64,000 bases of DNA from Azadirachta indica. Taxonomy: Eukaryota; Streptophyta; Magnoliopsida; Sapindales; Meliaceae. A program made the translations under genes and the position numbers. Where the stretch lies: contig CM040442.1 in the NCBI GenBank assembly GCA_022749755.1, positions 15,598,457 through 15,662,456 on the forward strand, given 5' to 3'. Below the pieces are notes generated by a model, which ran no database searches, had not been told where the DNA came from, and worked only from the letters and a program-made list of their open reading frames with translations. Below are positions 11,388 to 22,501 of the stretch, piece by piece; positions within the stretch are counted from its first letter, which is position 1; each line of letters begins with the position of its first letter.

Positions 11388-12198
11388 TGATGCAAACGAA
11401 GTTGTGCAACCACGTAAATTAAAGATGAACTCAGACATAAGGTTGGACTCACTCAATTACAGCATCTATATAATTCGCTAAGTGTGCCGAGTGGACCAAT
11501 TACAAATGCTAGAGCCAAAACATTGGAAAGTACCTTAAATAAACTAATTAAAAAGATATGTGATTCAAATATAATTCAAGATACACGTCTTGAAGAATTA
11601 GGCTCAGTGAACATTATTTAAGCGATCGGAGTTCAAGAAAACTAATATGAAAATATTCGAAAATTATAGTCCATTTATGTAATTTTAAGAATTTTAAAAT
11701 GATGTAATCACTGACATCATACACATTCGATGTCATTGCTTACGTTATATATATATATCACGTCATTACTTATATTTTTATGTTTGAAATTTGTAGGTTT
11801 TCAAAATTATAAAATTTGAATTTATTTTGTCAAATTGTTAGGTAGGATTGATAGCCTAATTTTTGACATTTTCCCTTTATATTTGCCTATAAAAAGGCTT
11901 TCATTTTTTGAAATGAAACAAAAATAATTTTGACTGTTAAATTATTTCTTATAAATTTTTGTTCTTGAGCTCTTCAAGTTTAATTTCTTATGGCGTTTAA
12001 AACAAGCAAACTTATCATTTAAATTCTTAAGTGTTTTCTTAAGTATTCTTGGTATAGCGTTTGAGTAAATCATAGTCTTGATTCTTATTTAGTTAGGTAT
12101 CCGGTCAAGACTCTATAAACTTGCGTCTTGGAAAAATCTTGAGGTTCTTTACTACATCGGTGTTGGGTTTCGTCACGTTATTGGCGAGGTTCATATCA
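11388..12198 (+). repeat. 5' LTR of CRM-A2a
   Basis: About 811 bp, TGATGCAAACG to TTCATATCA, with TATAAA at 11889-11894. The left flank is the Athila-like remnant ending AGCCAAGT. Confidence 0.9.
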
Positions 12199-12200
12199 TT

Positions 12201-12212
12201 TGATATCAGAGC
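12201..12212 (+). other. Primer binding site (Met-tRNA type)
   Basis: TGATATCAGAGC, one mismatch from TGGTATCAGAGC, two bases after the LTR. Confidence 0.82.
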
Positions 12213-12739
12213 TTTGGTTTCAAGATAAGTTTAAATTATCCTTTACATTTTTATTGTTCCTTTACTTCTTCAATTAGAATTCTGAAAAAAAATATAAAAA
12301 AAAACAAAAATTGTGGCCAAATTCCTCCTTGACTGGTCCAAATTTGAATTTTGTGTTTTACTTCTTTCAATTTGTTTTGAGTTCATATTTTCATTTATAT
12401 TTTCTAGAAAAAAAAAGAAATAAAGCAAAAAAAAAGGAGAAACAGAAAAAAAGAAAAAGAGAGAATTGTTGTTATCCATTATATGCATAATTTCTTATAG
12501 TATCGACTTAATATTCCTTATTCTTGATCCAATATTGTCATTGCTTGCATCAATTTCTTAATAATTGCTTGTTGAATCTTGTGATTTGTTTTAGTTGCTT
12601 CTCATCTTAAAATTGCCACTGAAATTTTGATTAAGAGTGTGCGAGTGTGAGAACATTTGAGTGATCAAACACGAGAGTGAGTGAAAACACATGAGGGAGT
12701 GCTTGTGAGGTTTCTAACTTTATTTTGTAGATTTTAAAT
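12213..12739 (+). other. Leader of CRM-A2a
   Basis: Non-coding, with a strongly purine-rich run near 12410-12466 and the same GAGTGTGCGAGTG... block before gag as in CRM-A1. Confidence 0.7.
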
Positions 12740-13960
12740 ATGTCTTACAAACAAGAAGAAAATTCAACCTCGGGGGTACAACAACCAACCACCCCGAACC
12801 TACAGTTTCAAGTGTTATTGGGGGAGATGAGACAGATGATAAGCGCTGAGTTACAACCAATCCATGAGAGGATGTATAGGTTGGAAGAAGAGACATCAAG
12901 AGGGCAATATCAAAGCTGTTCCATTAGACAACCACCTAGACAAGTGCAACCAAGGGTACAATGGGGTAATGTTGAGGATGATGAGGAGTTAGATGAATCA
13001 CCAATGAACCGGTGCAGGAATTTGCATGGTTATGGGAATAGAGAAGCTAGGTTGGGTAGACCTAAGTTGGATGATGATTTGTGAAATAGTAAGGTAAAAA
13101 TTTCACCGTTCCAAGGTAGAAATGATCAAAAAGGTTGAAGCTTATTAGAGTGAAAGAAGAAAATATAGATAGTTTTCGATTGTCACAACTACTCCAAGAT
13201 CAAAAAGGTAAAACTTGCGGCCATTGAATTTACTGATTATGCTATTATTTAGTAGGATCAATTGTTGAAGGATAGGAGAAAAAATCAAGAACGTCCTGTT
13301 GAAACGTGGGTCGAGATTAAGACAATAATGAGAAGACGTTTCATTCCAAGCTACTGCCATCGAAAGTTGTTCAACAAATTGCAGCGTCTAACTTAAGGAT
13401 CTAAAAGCGTAGATGAATACTACAAAGAGATGGAGGTTGCTATGATCTGAGCAAATGTAGAGGAGGATAGAGAAGCTACCATGGCCAGATTTTTATATGG
13501 TCGCAAATGTAGTGGAAATGCAACATTATGTAGAGTTAACATATATGGTACACCAAGCCATCAAAGTTGAGCAACAATTGAAGCGAAGAAACATGGCTAG
13601 GAGAGGAGCAAGCACGACTGCTACAAACTCATGGAGATCAACTCCTAAATGGCAGGAATTTCCATAAATAAATTCTAATTCCGAAGCTTCTAAGGATGCT
13701 AAACAAGTTGTACCGCAAAAATAAGGTAACATTGAATCTACCGCTTCTAGAAATAGTGACATTAAGTATTTTAAATGTCAAGGCAGAGGTCATATAGCTA
13801 GCCAATGCCCAAATAAAAGGGTAATGGTGATCAATACTCAAGGGAAGATTGAGTCAGAAGGAGAAGAAGAAGACGAAATAAAAGACATGCCATCTCTTGA
13901 AGATAACTAGGAAGGGTAATATGCTGCGGAAGAAAAATTATTTGTGGCAAAATGAGCTCT
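12740..13960 (+). pseudogene. gag of CRM-A2a (broken)
   Basis: ATG at 12740 (MSYKQEENSTSG). It is open to 13084, then hit by stops and frameshifts. The core segments near 13090-13500 and the basic region (KRRNMARRGASTTATNSW, near 13580-13630) are recognisable. The zinc knuckle near 13760-13810 reads YFKCQGRGHIASQC, with its first Cys changed to Tyr. The acidic MPSLEDN spacer before protease is cut by a stop. Confidence 0.83.
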
Positions 13961-13974
13961 TAGCGCACAAATTA

Positions 13975-14605
13975 AGGAAGAAGAAAATGATCAACGGGAG
14001 AACTTGTTTCATACTCGGTGTTTCGTCAACAACAAAGTTGCAGCGTTATAATTGATGGAGAAAGTTGCACCAACATGGCCAGCACTGAATTAGTGGAGAA
14101 ATTATCGTTACTTATCATGAAACATCCACGATTGTACCAGCTTCAATGGGTAAACAATTATGGAGTAATCAAGATAACAAAACAAGTGTTGGTGGCATTC
14201 TCTATTGGCAAATATGAGGATGAGGTCCTTTGTGATGTGATTCTTATGCATGCATGTCACATTCTATTGGGTAGACTATGGCAGAACGATTGACGAGTCA
14301 CACACCACGGTTTCACTAATAGATACTCTTTTACCATCAAAAGGCAACCTATATCACTTTTACCATTGACTCCAAAACTAGTTCTCGAAAACCAATTAAA
14401 GATGCAAAAAGTGAGTGAAAAGAAAAAAGAAAACGAGAAAGGCAAAAATGTGAAAGAGAGTGAGAGGAAAAATGAGAGAGTTGCAACGTTGATGTGTGAG
14501 ATAGAGGAAAAATACAATTTTATTGCAAAAAAAAGTGAGATCAAGAGAGCTTTATTTTCACAGCAACCTCTTATAGTATTTATGTATAAGGAGGCCTTTT
14601 TGTGA
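13975..14605 (+). pseudogene. Protease and linker of CRM-A2a (broken)
   Basis: The protease core at 14018-14293 keeps VIIDGESCTN, where the second Gly of DGGS is Glu. It continues to ILLGRLW at the domain end. The linker 14366-14605 is an open frame with the Lys/Glu-rich run (KKKENEKGKNVKESE) leading straight into the RT N-terminus (KRALFSQQPLIVFMYKE). This continuity shows that in CRM-A protease and RT share one frame. Confidence 0.8.
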
Positions 14606-15509
14606 ATTGACGATTTTACCGGATCCTTTCCGAGTAATGTTATGATTCTTTTGCAGGAATTCGAGGATGTCTTTTCTGCAGAGGTGCCCTTTGATTTACC
14701 TCCAATTTGAGGAATTGAACATCAAATTGATTTTATACTCGGTGCAATAATTTCGAACTGACCAACTCATAAAAAATAATCCCGAGGAGACAAAGGAACT
14801 TCAACGACAAGTTAATGAGTTGATGGAAAAAGGGTATGTTAGAGAAAGCATGAGTCCTTTGTGTGGTTTCGGTGCTACTAGTGCCTAAGAAAGATGGGAC
14901 ATGGAGGATGTGTGTTGATTTCCGAGCTGTCAACAATATTACGGTAAAGTATCGACATCCCATTTCTTGATTAGATGATATGTTAGATGAATTGCATGGA
15001 TCTTGTGTGTTTTCTAAAATTGATCTTAAGAGTGGATACCATCAAATTAAAATGAAAAAAGGGGATGAGTGAAAAACTACATTTAAAACAAAATATGGTT
15101 TATATGAATGGTTAGTTATGCCTTTTGGGTTAACTAATGCACCTAGTACTTTCATGGGACTTATGAACCATGTTTTGCGTGCTTTCATTGGCAAATTCGT
15201 TGTAGTCTATTTTGATGATGTCTTGATTTATAGCAAAAACTTGAATGATCATGTTGAACATTTAAAACTTGTTTTAGAGGTTTTAAGGAAATGAAGGCTA
15301 TTTGTTAATCTTAAGATTTGTACACTATGCACAGATAAACTTGTGTTTTTTGGTTTTGTTGTTAGTGCTAAAAGGATTGAGGTCGATGAGGAGAAGGTGA
15401 AGGCAATTCAAGAATGACCAACGCCTACTTCGACGAATCAAGTAACAAGCTTTCATGGATTGGCCAGTTTTTATCGACACTTTGTTCGAGATTTTAGTAG
15501 TATAGCTGC
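14606..15509 (+). pseudogene. Reverse transcriptase of CRM-A2a (broken, 3' truncated)
   Basis: RT motifs can be read between stops: [11 protein letters not shown] near 14888-14920, [13 protein letters not shown] near 15012-15050, [12 protein letters not shown] near 15118-15155, and [10 protein letters not shown] near 15206-15236, so the catalytic pair is intact. A frameshift near 14859, a stop replacing Trp near 15070 and others break it. Homology ends at 15509. Confidence 0.85.
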
Positions 15510-15562
15510 TGATACCAGAGAACGGAGGTATGCGGGAAAATTAATGTTTGTTAAGGGAAAAT
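15510..15562. repeat. LTR-X, first 53 bases
   Basis: TGATACCAGAGAACGGAGG and following bases match the start of the solo LTR-X at 52113 and follow the same GCTGC target site (15505-15509). The match stops at about 15562, where satellite begins. Confidence 0.8.
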
Positions 15563-15926
15563 ATCATCCCATCTCAAAGCGAAACCATTTTTTTGCACCT
15601 GTATTGTGTTTGACAATTTCATCCCTGAAAATCGTTCATTTCCGACTCTTTTGTTTTCTAAAAAAAATGCGTTGTTATGATCCTGACGCCTTGGTGAGTA
15701 ATAAGACATGCGTCCCGTCTCGAAATGAAACCATTTTTTTTGTGCTCGTTTTGCGTTTGACAATTTCATCCCCAAAAATCGTTCATTTCCAACTCTTCCA
15801 TTTTTCAACTGAAATACATTGTAATGATCACGACACTACAGTGAGTAACAAGACATGTTTTCCATCTCAAAACGAAACCATTTTTTTGCGCCCGTTTTGC
15901 ATTTGACAATTTTGTTCCTGAAAATC
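15563..15926 (+). repeat. Satellite, about 2.5 monomers
   Basis: Type 1 monomers in plus orientation between LTR-X and an Athila-like LTR fragment. Confidence 0.9.
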
Positions 15927-16879
15927 TTATGTGCATATTTTAAATGCTTGCAAGTGCATGAATCGTTAATAAGTGACAATAAGTTCACTCCAAGGTCGAT
16001 TTCTCGCAGAATTGTAATGGTTTAAATTCTTATTGTTTCCTGTTAATTACTAATTTAAGCAAACATAAAATCGTAAATACTCTAATACAATCAAATAACA
16101 AATTTAGATTATTCCAATTGAAGTGATTAGAAAGCTAAATTACAAGAACTTGAAATCAATAAAATTCTGTTAAATTCAATGAAATTAGATGGGATTTGAC
16201 TAATCTGCTATTGAAATATTAGGTGAATTAAACAACCATTATATAATTTAGATTATTAGTTTTTCCACTAAACCCAGAGAATTCCAATGATCATGGTAAT
16301 TCTCACTTATAATTAATTAAATATATCCTTGATATGAGGCTTCTACTTAATTAATTGTATTGTTACAAGGAAATCATTCAACAATTTAAAACAAGCCAAC
16401 TCAATGGATTCAATTTAAATACTTGTTTAAAAGAGCTTAATTAAGGTAACATGATGTTTCTAACACCTTAATTCTCAAATTAATTTCAATCACAAATAAT
16501 AGATAGCAAATCCACAACAAATAATCAAAATTATACAGATCAATAAACAGGAATTAATCTCAACCTCTAATTAATCACATTTCACAAAATATTCAATATC
16601 ATTTCAATAGCAAAGCCGAACTCCCAAAATATGTTTACTCCCAAAATAAGTTTTGAAGAAGATGATATTCTGCTCAGTAAGAATGTCCTCGTTTTCAATC
16701 CAGCAATACTCGCCCTCCAATTGGAAACTCACTCTTTAGAAAAACCTCTTATTCATCAAATCTTTTCCCAATTCGTTCTCAACCCAGCAGCACCTCAAAA
16801 GCCATCCCTTTTTACTCAATTGGTCAACAACTTATTAAAAATTCACTCCCACATGTTAAAGAAAGTCTGTCTTCCATTA
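15927..16879 (-). repeat. Athila-like LTR fragment
   Basis: Matches 35401-36462 in the same orientation, starting at the LTR's 3' end (TTATGTGCATATTTTAAATG; relatives TGATGTGCAAA). It keeps about two thirds of the LTR and stops near GTCTGTCTTCC, joining LTR-X. No primer site precedes it; satellite does. Confidence 0.85.
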
Positions 16880-17518
16880 CAAAAGAAAATACTCACCATT
16901 CTATAAAAAAATTCTCCGAGAGATACAGAGTATAAAATACAAAAATTTTATTAAACTCAACTTCAAAACCACTTGATTTCAATATTACATACTTGAAATC
17001 TTCATATAAACTTTTATAAGGTTAGAAATGTTAAATGTTAGACCAACAACTATTAGAAATTTCAATATTTAGGTCAACAACTATTACCTAACTTTGACAA
17101 ATGAATACAAACATTTAAAACTCTTTGAAAATAACCAAAACAGCTAAGACTTTGAATTACAACTTACTAAATCTTTCTATCATTTAGAAATTAAACAAAA
17201 TACATTGAATTTAAGCTAAAATAATCTTTAAAATTCGTTCATCTAGATTTAGCCTTGAAAATGAACATGTTAGGAAGAAGTTGTCATAACTTTCTTTAAA
17301 GAACTTCAAATATTAAACCGTAAAATTTTGTAGAAAGTTTACTTCTTCAACTTTCCAATGGAATCAAGTGCTTTCTGAAATATTACATTAGTAAATACAT
17401 ATTAAATTTCAAAATTACTCCTCTGACAGTGTTTTCATAACTTTAGTAAATTAAGGTAATAATTTTGAACTTACCAGCACTTAAGTTTTTCTCTTGATGT
17501 TTGGACACTTCAGTGTCA
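16880..17518. repeat. LTR-X, right-hand part
   Basis: Matches 52245-52830 and 36823-37333, ending TTCAGTGTCA where satellite begins. It shares with 36823-37333 a block (ATTCTCCGAGAGATACAGAG) absent from the solo copy at 52113. No coding sequence is seen. Confidence 0.8.
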
Positions 17519-18828
17519 CAAGACGTGCATCCTGTTTCGAAAAAAAGTCGTTTTCTGCGTTCATTTCGCGTTTGACAATTTCGTCCAAAAAAATCGTACA
17601 TTTCCAACTCTAACGTTTTTGAAATGAAATGCATTGTAATGATCGTCACACCATTATGAGTAACAAGACATGTGTCCCATCTCAAAACGAAACCATTTTT
17701 TGCGGTCGTTTTGCATTTGACAATTTCGTCCCGAAAATCGTATATTTTGACTCTTTCGTTTTTGAAATGAAATGCACTATAACGATCATCACACTACGGT
17801 GAGTAACAAAACATATGACTTGTTTTGAAATGAATCAATTTTTTTGCGCCCGTTTTGCGTTTGATAATTTTGTCATCGAAAATTGTACATTTCTGACTCT
17901 TCCATTTTTTAAATGAAATGCATTGTAATGATCATCACACCACGGTGAGTAACAAGACATGCGAGCTCCAAACGAAACCATTTTTTTATGCCTGTTTTGC
18001 GTTTGACAATTTCGTTCCCGAAAATCGTACATTTCAGACTCCATTTTCGAAATGAAATGCATTATAACAATCATCAGGCCACTGTGAGAAACAAGATATG
18101 TGACCCGTCTCGAAACGAAACCATTTATTTGCACCCATATTGCCTTTGACAATTTCGTCGCCGAAAATCGTACATTTTCGACTCCTCCATTTTCGTTGTG
18201 AAATGCACCATATTGATCATCACGTCGGGTTGAGTGAGAAGACGTGCATCTTGTTTCAAAACAAAGTTATTTTTTGTGTCCATTTTGCGTTTGCCAATTT
18301 TGTCCCAAAAAATCATACATTTCTGACTCTTCCGTTTTTGAAATGAAATGCATTGTAACAATCATAACACCATGGTGAGTCACAAGAGATGCATCCCATC
18401 TCGAAATAAATTTATTTTTTTGCGCCCGTTTTGCATTTGACAATTTCGTTCCGAAAATAGTACATTTCTGACTCCTTCATTTTTTAAACGAAATACATTG
18501 TAACGATCGTCATGCCACGGTGAGAAACAAGACATGTGTTCCGTCTCAAAACGAAACCATTTTTTTGTGCCTCTATTGTGTTTGACAATTTCGTCCCCAA
18601 AACTTGTATATTTTCGACTCCTTCGTTTTCGTTGTGAAATACACCGTAATGATCATCACGCCAGGTTGAGTGAGAAGACTTGCATCTTGTTTCGAAACAA
18701 ACTCATTTTTTGCGTCCGTTTTGCGTTTGGCAATTTTGTCCTCCAAAATAGTACATTTCTGACTCTTCAGTTTTTTAAATGAAATACATTTTAACGATCG
18801 TGACACCACGGTGAGTCACAAGACATGG
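17519..18828 (+). repeat. Satellite array, about 9 monomers, mixed types
   Basis: Type 1 monomers mixed with type 2 monomers (CATTTTCGTTGTGAAATGCACC; near 18190 and 18630). A type 2 monomer carries TTGTTTCGAAACAAAC near 18688. Confidence 0.92.
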
Positions 18829-19069
18829 ACTATTGAAAATGATCTGCACCATTTTGACTTTAATTTTCCTGAAAATAATTTAAGACGAGAGTTAAACAAA
18901 AGATCATTCATTTCAAGATAAAGAGATTTATGAATTAGGCCTTTGTCATGATAACGCTTAGTGCGTTCTTTGTAAATTTTTGCATTTTCATAGGTTTCAT
19001 TCCGAATCTCTTCTAACTCATTAAGTTGAAGTAAACGCTTCTCTCCTACTGTTTGGAGCTACAATGATG
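18829..19069 (-). pseudogene. Athila/Tat-like integrase C-terminal region (fragment)
   Basis: Read on the minus strand: GEKRLLQLNELEEIRNETYE, then NAKIYKERTKRYHDKG, then LLFNSRLKLFSGKLKSKW. This is the well-known pattern of Athila/Tat integrases (LNELEE...AYENAKIYKE...NSRLKLFPGKLKSRW). The frame stays open for about 70 residues. It is cut by satellite at 18828 and by the CRM-B3 LTR at 19070. Its next segment, QVFPHG..., lies at 10376, so the two scraps could come from one element. Confidence 0.85.
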
Positions 19070-19892
19070 TGATACGAACCCCGAGGATATTAAACTTGAG
19101 ACCCAATATTTTTACGCATGGAAGCAATTTCTTGGAAAGATAAATCAGATTCACCCAAGTCTGCAACCTAATTTCAACTTGTGAAATAGAATCTTAGAAT
19201 AAATACCCTCAAAGTAATTAGCTTTGATTGTAAGAACTTTGATTTAAGCAAGAATCAAAATAAGAGAAAACACTCTCAATTTTATTTCATTTCAAAAAAG
19301 TAATTCATTCTTCCATGGGAGCATGTGGCTGAATATATAAGGGTACAAGAGATAAATAACCCTAATTAGAGTGTTTGACAACAAAATTAAACTTATTCTA
19401 ATTTAAAATAAAATCAATTGAATTTGGGCTTAATAATTAGCGTTAACAACCCAAACACATAACAAACTATAAATATATGTTTATAAATAAGATTAAAATA
19501 GATAATGGGTTTTAACAGCAACTTAGCCCAAACTGGCACATGGAATCCGAAACTTGCATCATGATGACGATCTGATTCGAACTGCAATTAAAAGACTTGA
19601 ACATGCTGCCTTAGCCTTGAGACATCATTTGAATATGGCCTTATATAAATTTGAGAAGTTGAATTCCGTAGAAGCTTTAATCTTCAGGTTTTGCCTTCTT
19701 GTACTTGTGTCAATGTTACCAAGCTTGATATTTGACTCTTTCTTACACCCTTGAATTGTTGCAAGATCATCCCACAAACCTTGAATCATCCCATTCAATG
19801 CATCTTTGAATTTCTTCATTCTTGCTCTTGTAACGGGACCATTAGGTAGCTGAATTGGATCATTGCTCTTGTGTGCATCCATATTTACATCA
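19070..19892 (-). repeat. 3' LTR of CRM-B3
   Basis: On the minus strand it starts TGATGTAAATATGG and ends GGTTCGTATCA. About 823 bp, matching the other CRM-B LTRs of about 850 bp. Confidence 0.9.
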
Positions 19893-22067
19893 TTCCCTCG
19901 CTCCTCAAGATGATTTGTCCACGAATCTTCACCATTTACATCAAAAGGAGAAAGATCAGCCACATTAAAAGTTGCATTCACAGTATATTCATGAGGAAGA
20001 TCCAATTTGTAGGCATTATCATTGATCTTCTCAACAACTTGAAAGGGACCATCTCCTCTTGGATGTAGCTTTGACTTCCTTTGAGTTGAAAATCTTTCCT
20101 TTCGCATATGTACCCAAACCCAATCACCAGGCTCGAATACAACGCGCCTTCGTCCTTTGTTTACTTGGCTTGTAATTTGTTGATTCTTCTTTTCAATGTT
20201 CTTGCGCACATCTGCATGTACTTTTCTCACTAATTCTGCCTTCGTTTTCCCATCTAAGCTAGTTCTTTCATCACAAGGTAAAGGAACTAAATCCAAAGGG
20301 GTTAGTGGGTTAAAGTCATAAACAATTTCAAACGGTGAAAAACCAGTAGTAGAATGCACAACTCTATTATATGCAAATTCAACAAATGGAATGCACTCTT
20401 CCCAATTCTTCAAATTCTTTTGGACAATAGCACGCAACAAAGTTCCCAACATCCTATTCACAACTTCTGTTTGACCATCAGTTTGTGGGTGACAAGTAGT
20501 AGAATATAACAATTTAGTACCCAATTTACTCTACAAAATTTTCCAAAAGTGACTTAGAAACTTCACATCTCTATCACTAATAATAGTTTTTGGAATGCCA
20601 TGCAAACGCACTACTTCCCTAAAGAACAGATTTGCAATATTAGTGACATCATTAGTTTTATTATAAGGTATAAAATGTAACATCTTGGAAAACCTATCAA
20701 CCACTATAAAAATAGAATCTTTCCCCTTTTTCGATGTAGGTAAACCCAAAATAAAACTATGGAAATATTAGTCCAAGGTTCACTGGAAACAAGTAAAAGA
20801 GTATACAAACCTTGATTTAAAACTTTAGATTTAACTTGTTTGCACACAACCCATCTATCACAAACTCTTTGCACATCATTTTTCATTTTAGGCCAATAGA
20901 AGTGTTCATCTAAAGTGTCTAAAGTTTTTGTAATGCCAAAATGTCCTATTAAACCCCCCCTCCCCCCGAGACTCTTTTACAAGCAATTCTCTCAGAGAAC
21001 AAATAGGTATGCACAATTTATTTTTTTAAATAAAAACCCATCCATTCTAAAGAACTTACCATATGCAGCTTTTTCAAATGCTTTGAAAATGCTAGAAAAG
21101 TCAGTATCATCATCATAAAGAGTTTTAATATGTTCAAATCCAAGCATTCTTGCATTTAAAGCATTAAGTAAAGTATACCTCATTGAAAGTGCATCGGCCA
21201 CAACATTGTCTTTACCTTACTTATATTTAATTACATAAGGAAAAGTCTCAATAAATTCGACTCATTTGGCATGTCGTTTGTTCAACTTACCTTGTCCTTT
21301 AATGAACTTCAAAGATTGATGGTCAGTATGAATAACAAATTCCTTAGGCCATACCAAAGCTCTAACCAAAGCATAAAACTCTTTGTCGTAAGTAGGATAA
21401 TTCAATGAGGCACGATGGAGCTTTTCACTAAAGTAGGCAATTAGCCTCTTTTCCTGCATAAGAACAGCCCCAATGCCCTATCCTCTATAAGGGGTGCCGC
21501 AACAATGCTAAAATCTTTTACAAACCGTCTATAAAAACTAGCCAATCCATGAAAATTTCTTACCTCACTTACCGATTTAGGAGTAGGCTAATTTTTTATA
21601 GCACTTACCTTCTCTTCATCAACTTCAACACCTTGAGCACTTACCACAAAACTTAAAAACACAATTCAATCTAAACAAAAAGAACAGTTTTTAAGGTTAG
21701 CATATAACTTTTCTTTCCTCAAGATATCAAGTACAACCCTTAAATGTTCTACGTGTTCATTCGAATTTTTGGAATACACAAGGATATCATTAAAGTATAC
21801 AACAACAAATTTTCTAATTAAATCTTTCAAAACATGGTTCATAAGCCTCATGAAAGTATTAGGTGCATTAGTTAAACCAAAAGGCATAACTAACCATTCA
21901 TACAGATCATATTTTGTTTTGAATGCAGTTTTCCACTCATCACCCTCTCTCATGCAAATTTGATGATATCCACTTTTCAAATCAATTTTGCTAAAGATAG
22001 TAGAACCATATAATTCATCAAGCATATCATCTAGCCTAGGAATAGGATGGCGATACTTTACCGTAAT
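19893..22067 (-). pseudogene. pol of CRM-B3 (RT, RNase H, integrase; broken)
   Basis: Minus-strand frames at 22025-21666 (RT with [37 protein letters not shown] changed to YFND), 21459-21262 and 21201-20992 (RNase H region), 20749-20531 (integrase core start) and 20524 into the LTR ([28 protein letters not shown]). The last frame runs on inside the LTR to 19625. A ~150-base deletion near 21479 fuses the RNase H start to the RT end, and a short deletion removes NWQHYL before WPKEFVIH. Non-functional. Confidence 0.87.
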
Positions 22068-22069
22068 TC

Positions 22070-22388
22070 TTTAATTTTGTGGCCAAACACTCCAATTAGG
22101 GTTACTTTATCTTGTACCCTTATATATTCAGCCACATGCTCCCATGGAGGATGAATTACTTTTTCGAATGAAATTAAATTGAGAGTGTTTTCTCTTGTTT
22201 TGATTCTTATTTGAATCAAGGTTCTTACAATCAAAGTTAATTACTTTGAGGGTATTTATTCTAAGGTTCTATTTCACAAGTTGAAATTTGGTTGCAGACT
22301 TGGGTGAATCTGATTTAACTTTCCAAGAGGTTGCTTCCATGCGTAAAGATATTGAGTCTCAAGTTTAATATACTCGGGGTTCGTATCA
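22070..22388 (+). repeat. 5' LTR fragment of CRM-B2
   Basis: The last ~320 bases of a CRM-B LTR, ending GGTTCGTATCA. It shares sub-variant bases (GAGGATGAATTAC) with 33425-33744 and not with the 3' LTR at 24858, so it may come from another copy. Confidence 0.87.
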
Positions 22389-22391
22389 GTT

Positions 22392-22403
22392 TGGTATCAG
22401 AGC
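22392..22403 (+). other. Primer binding site (Met-tRNA, intact)
   Basis: TGGTATCAGAGC, followed by CAGG, three bases after the LTR. A perfect match to the initiator tRNA-Met type site. Confidence 0.92.
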
Positions 22404-22501
22404 CAGGTTCTAAATCAGGTTATATCGTCTTTCAAATTTGTCTATTTGTTTCTTTAGTTTCTGAGTCTGTTTTGCTTTAATTCCATTTATTTTCGTTTTT
22501 T

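Larger units (their letters stand above)
11388..15509 (+). mobile_element. CRM-A2a: 5' part of a CRM-A element, truncated in RT
   Basis: 5' LTR, primer site, leader, broken gag, protease and most of RT. It ends at 15509 at the GCTGC target site of an LTR-X insertion, after which the element does not resume. The duplicate at 48005 continues through integrase. The frame is damaged throughout, so it is not functional. Confidence 0.9.
7045..15562 (+). repeat. Segmental duplication, copy 1 (8.5 kb)
   Basis: Collinear with 43590-52165: satellite with matching variant monomers, the Athila-like 3' end, CRM-A2 5' LTR through RT, the GCTGC target site and the first ~53 bases of LTR-X. By eye about 13 differences in a ~240-base stretch (10391-10628 against 46999-47236), roughly 5%. 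Copy 1 is bounded on the left by the satellite orientation switch and on the right by an abrupt return to satellite at 15563. It is therefore the truncated copy. Confidence 0.88.
19070..22067 (-). mobile_element. CRM-B3: 3' half of a CRM-B element
   Basis: 3' LTR (19070-19892), polypurine tract and pol back to the RT motif [12 protein letters not shown]. It breaks at 22067 against a plus-strand CRM-B LTR. Internal deletions remove parts of RNase H. It forms the left arm of an inverted repeat with CRM-B2. Confidence 0.9.
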
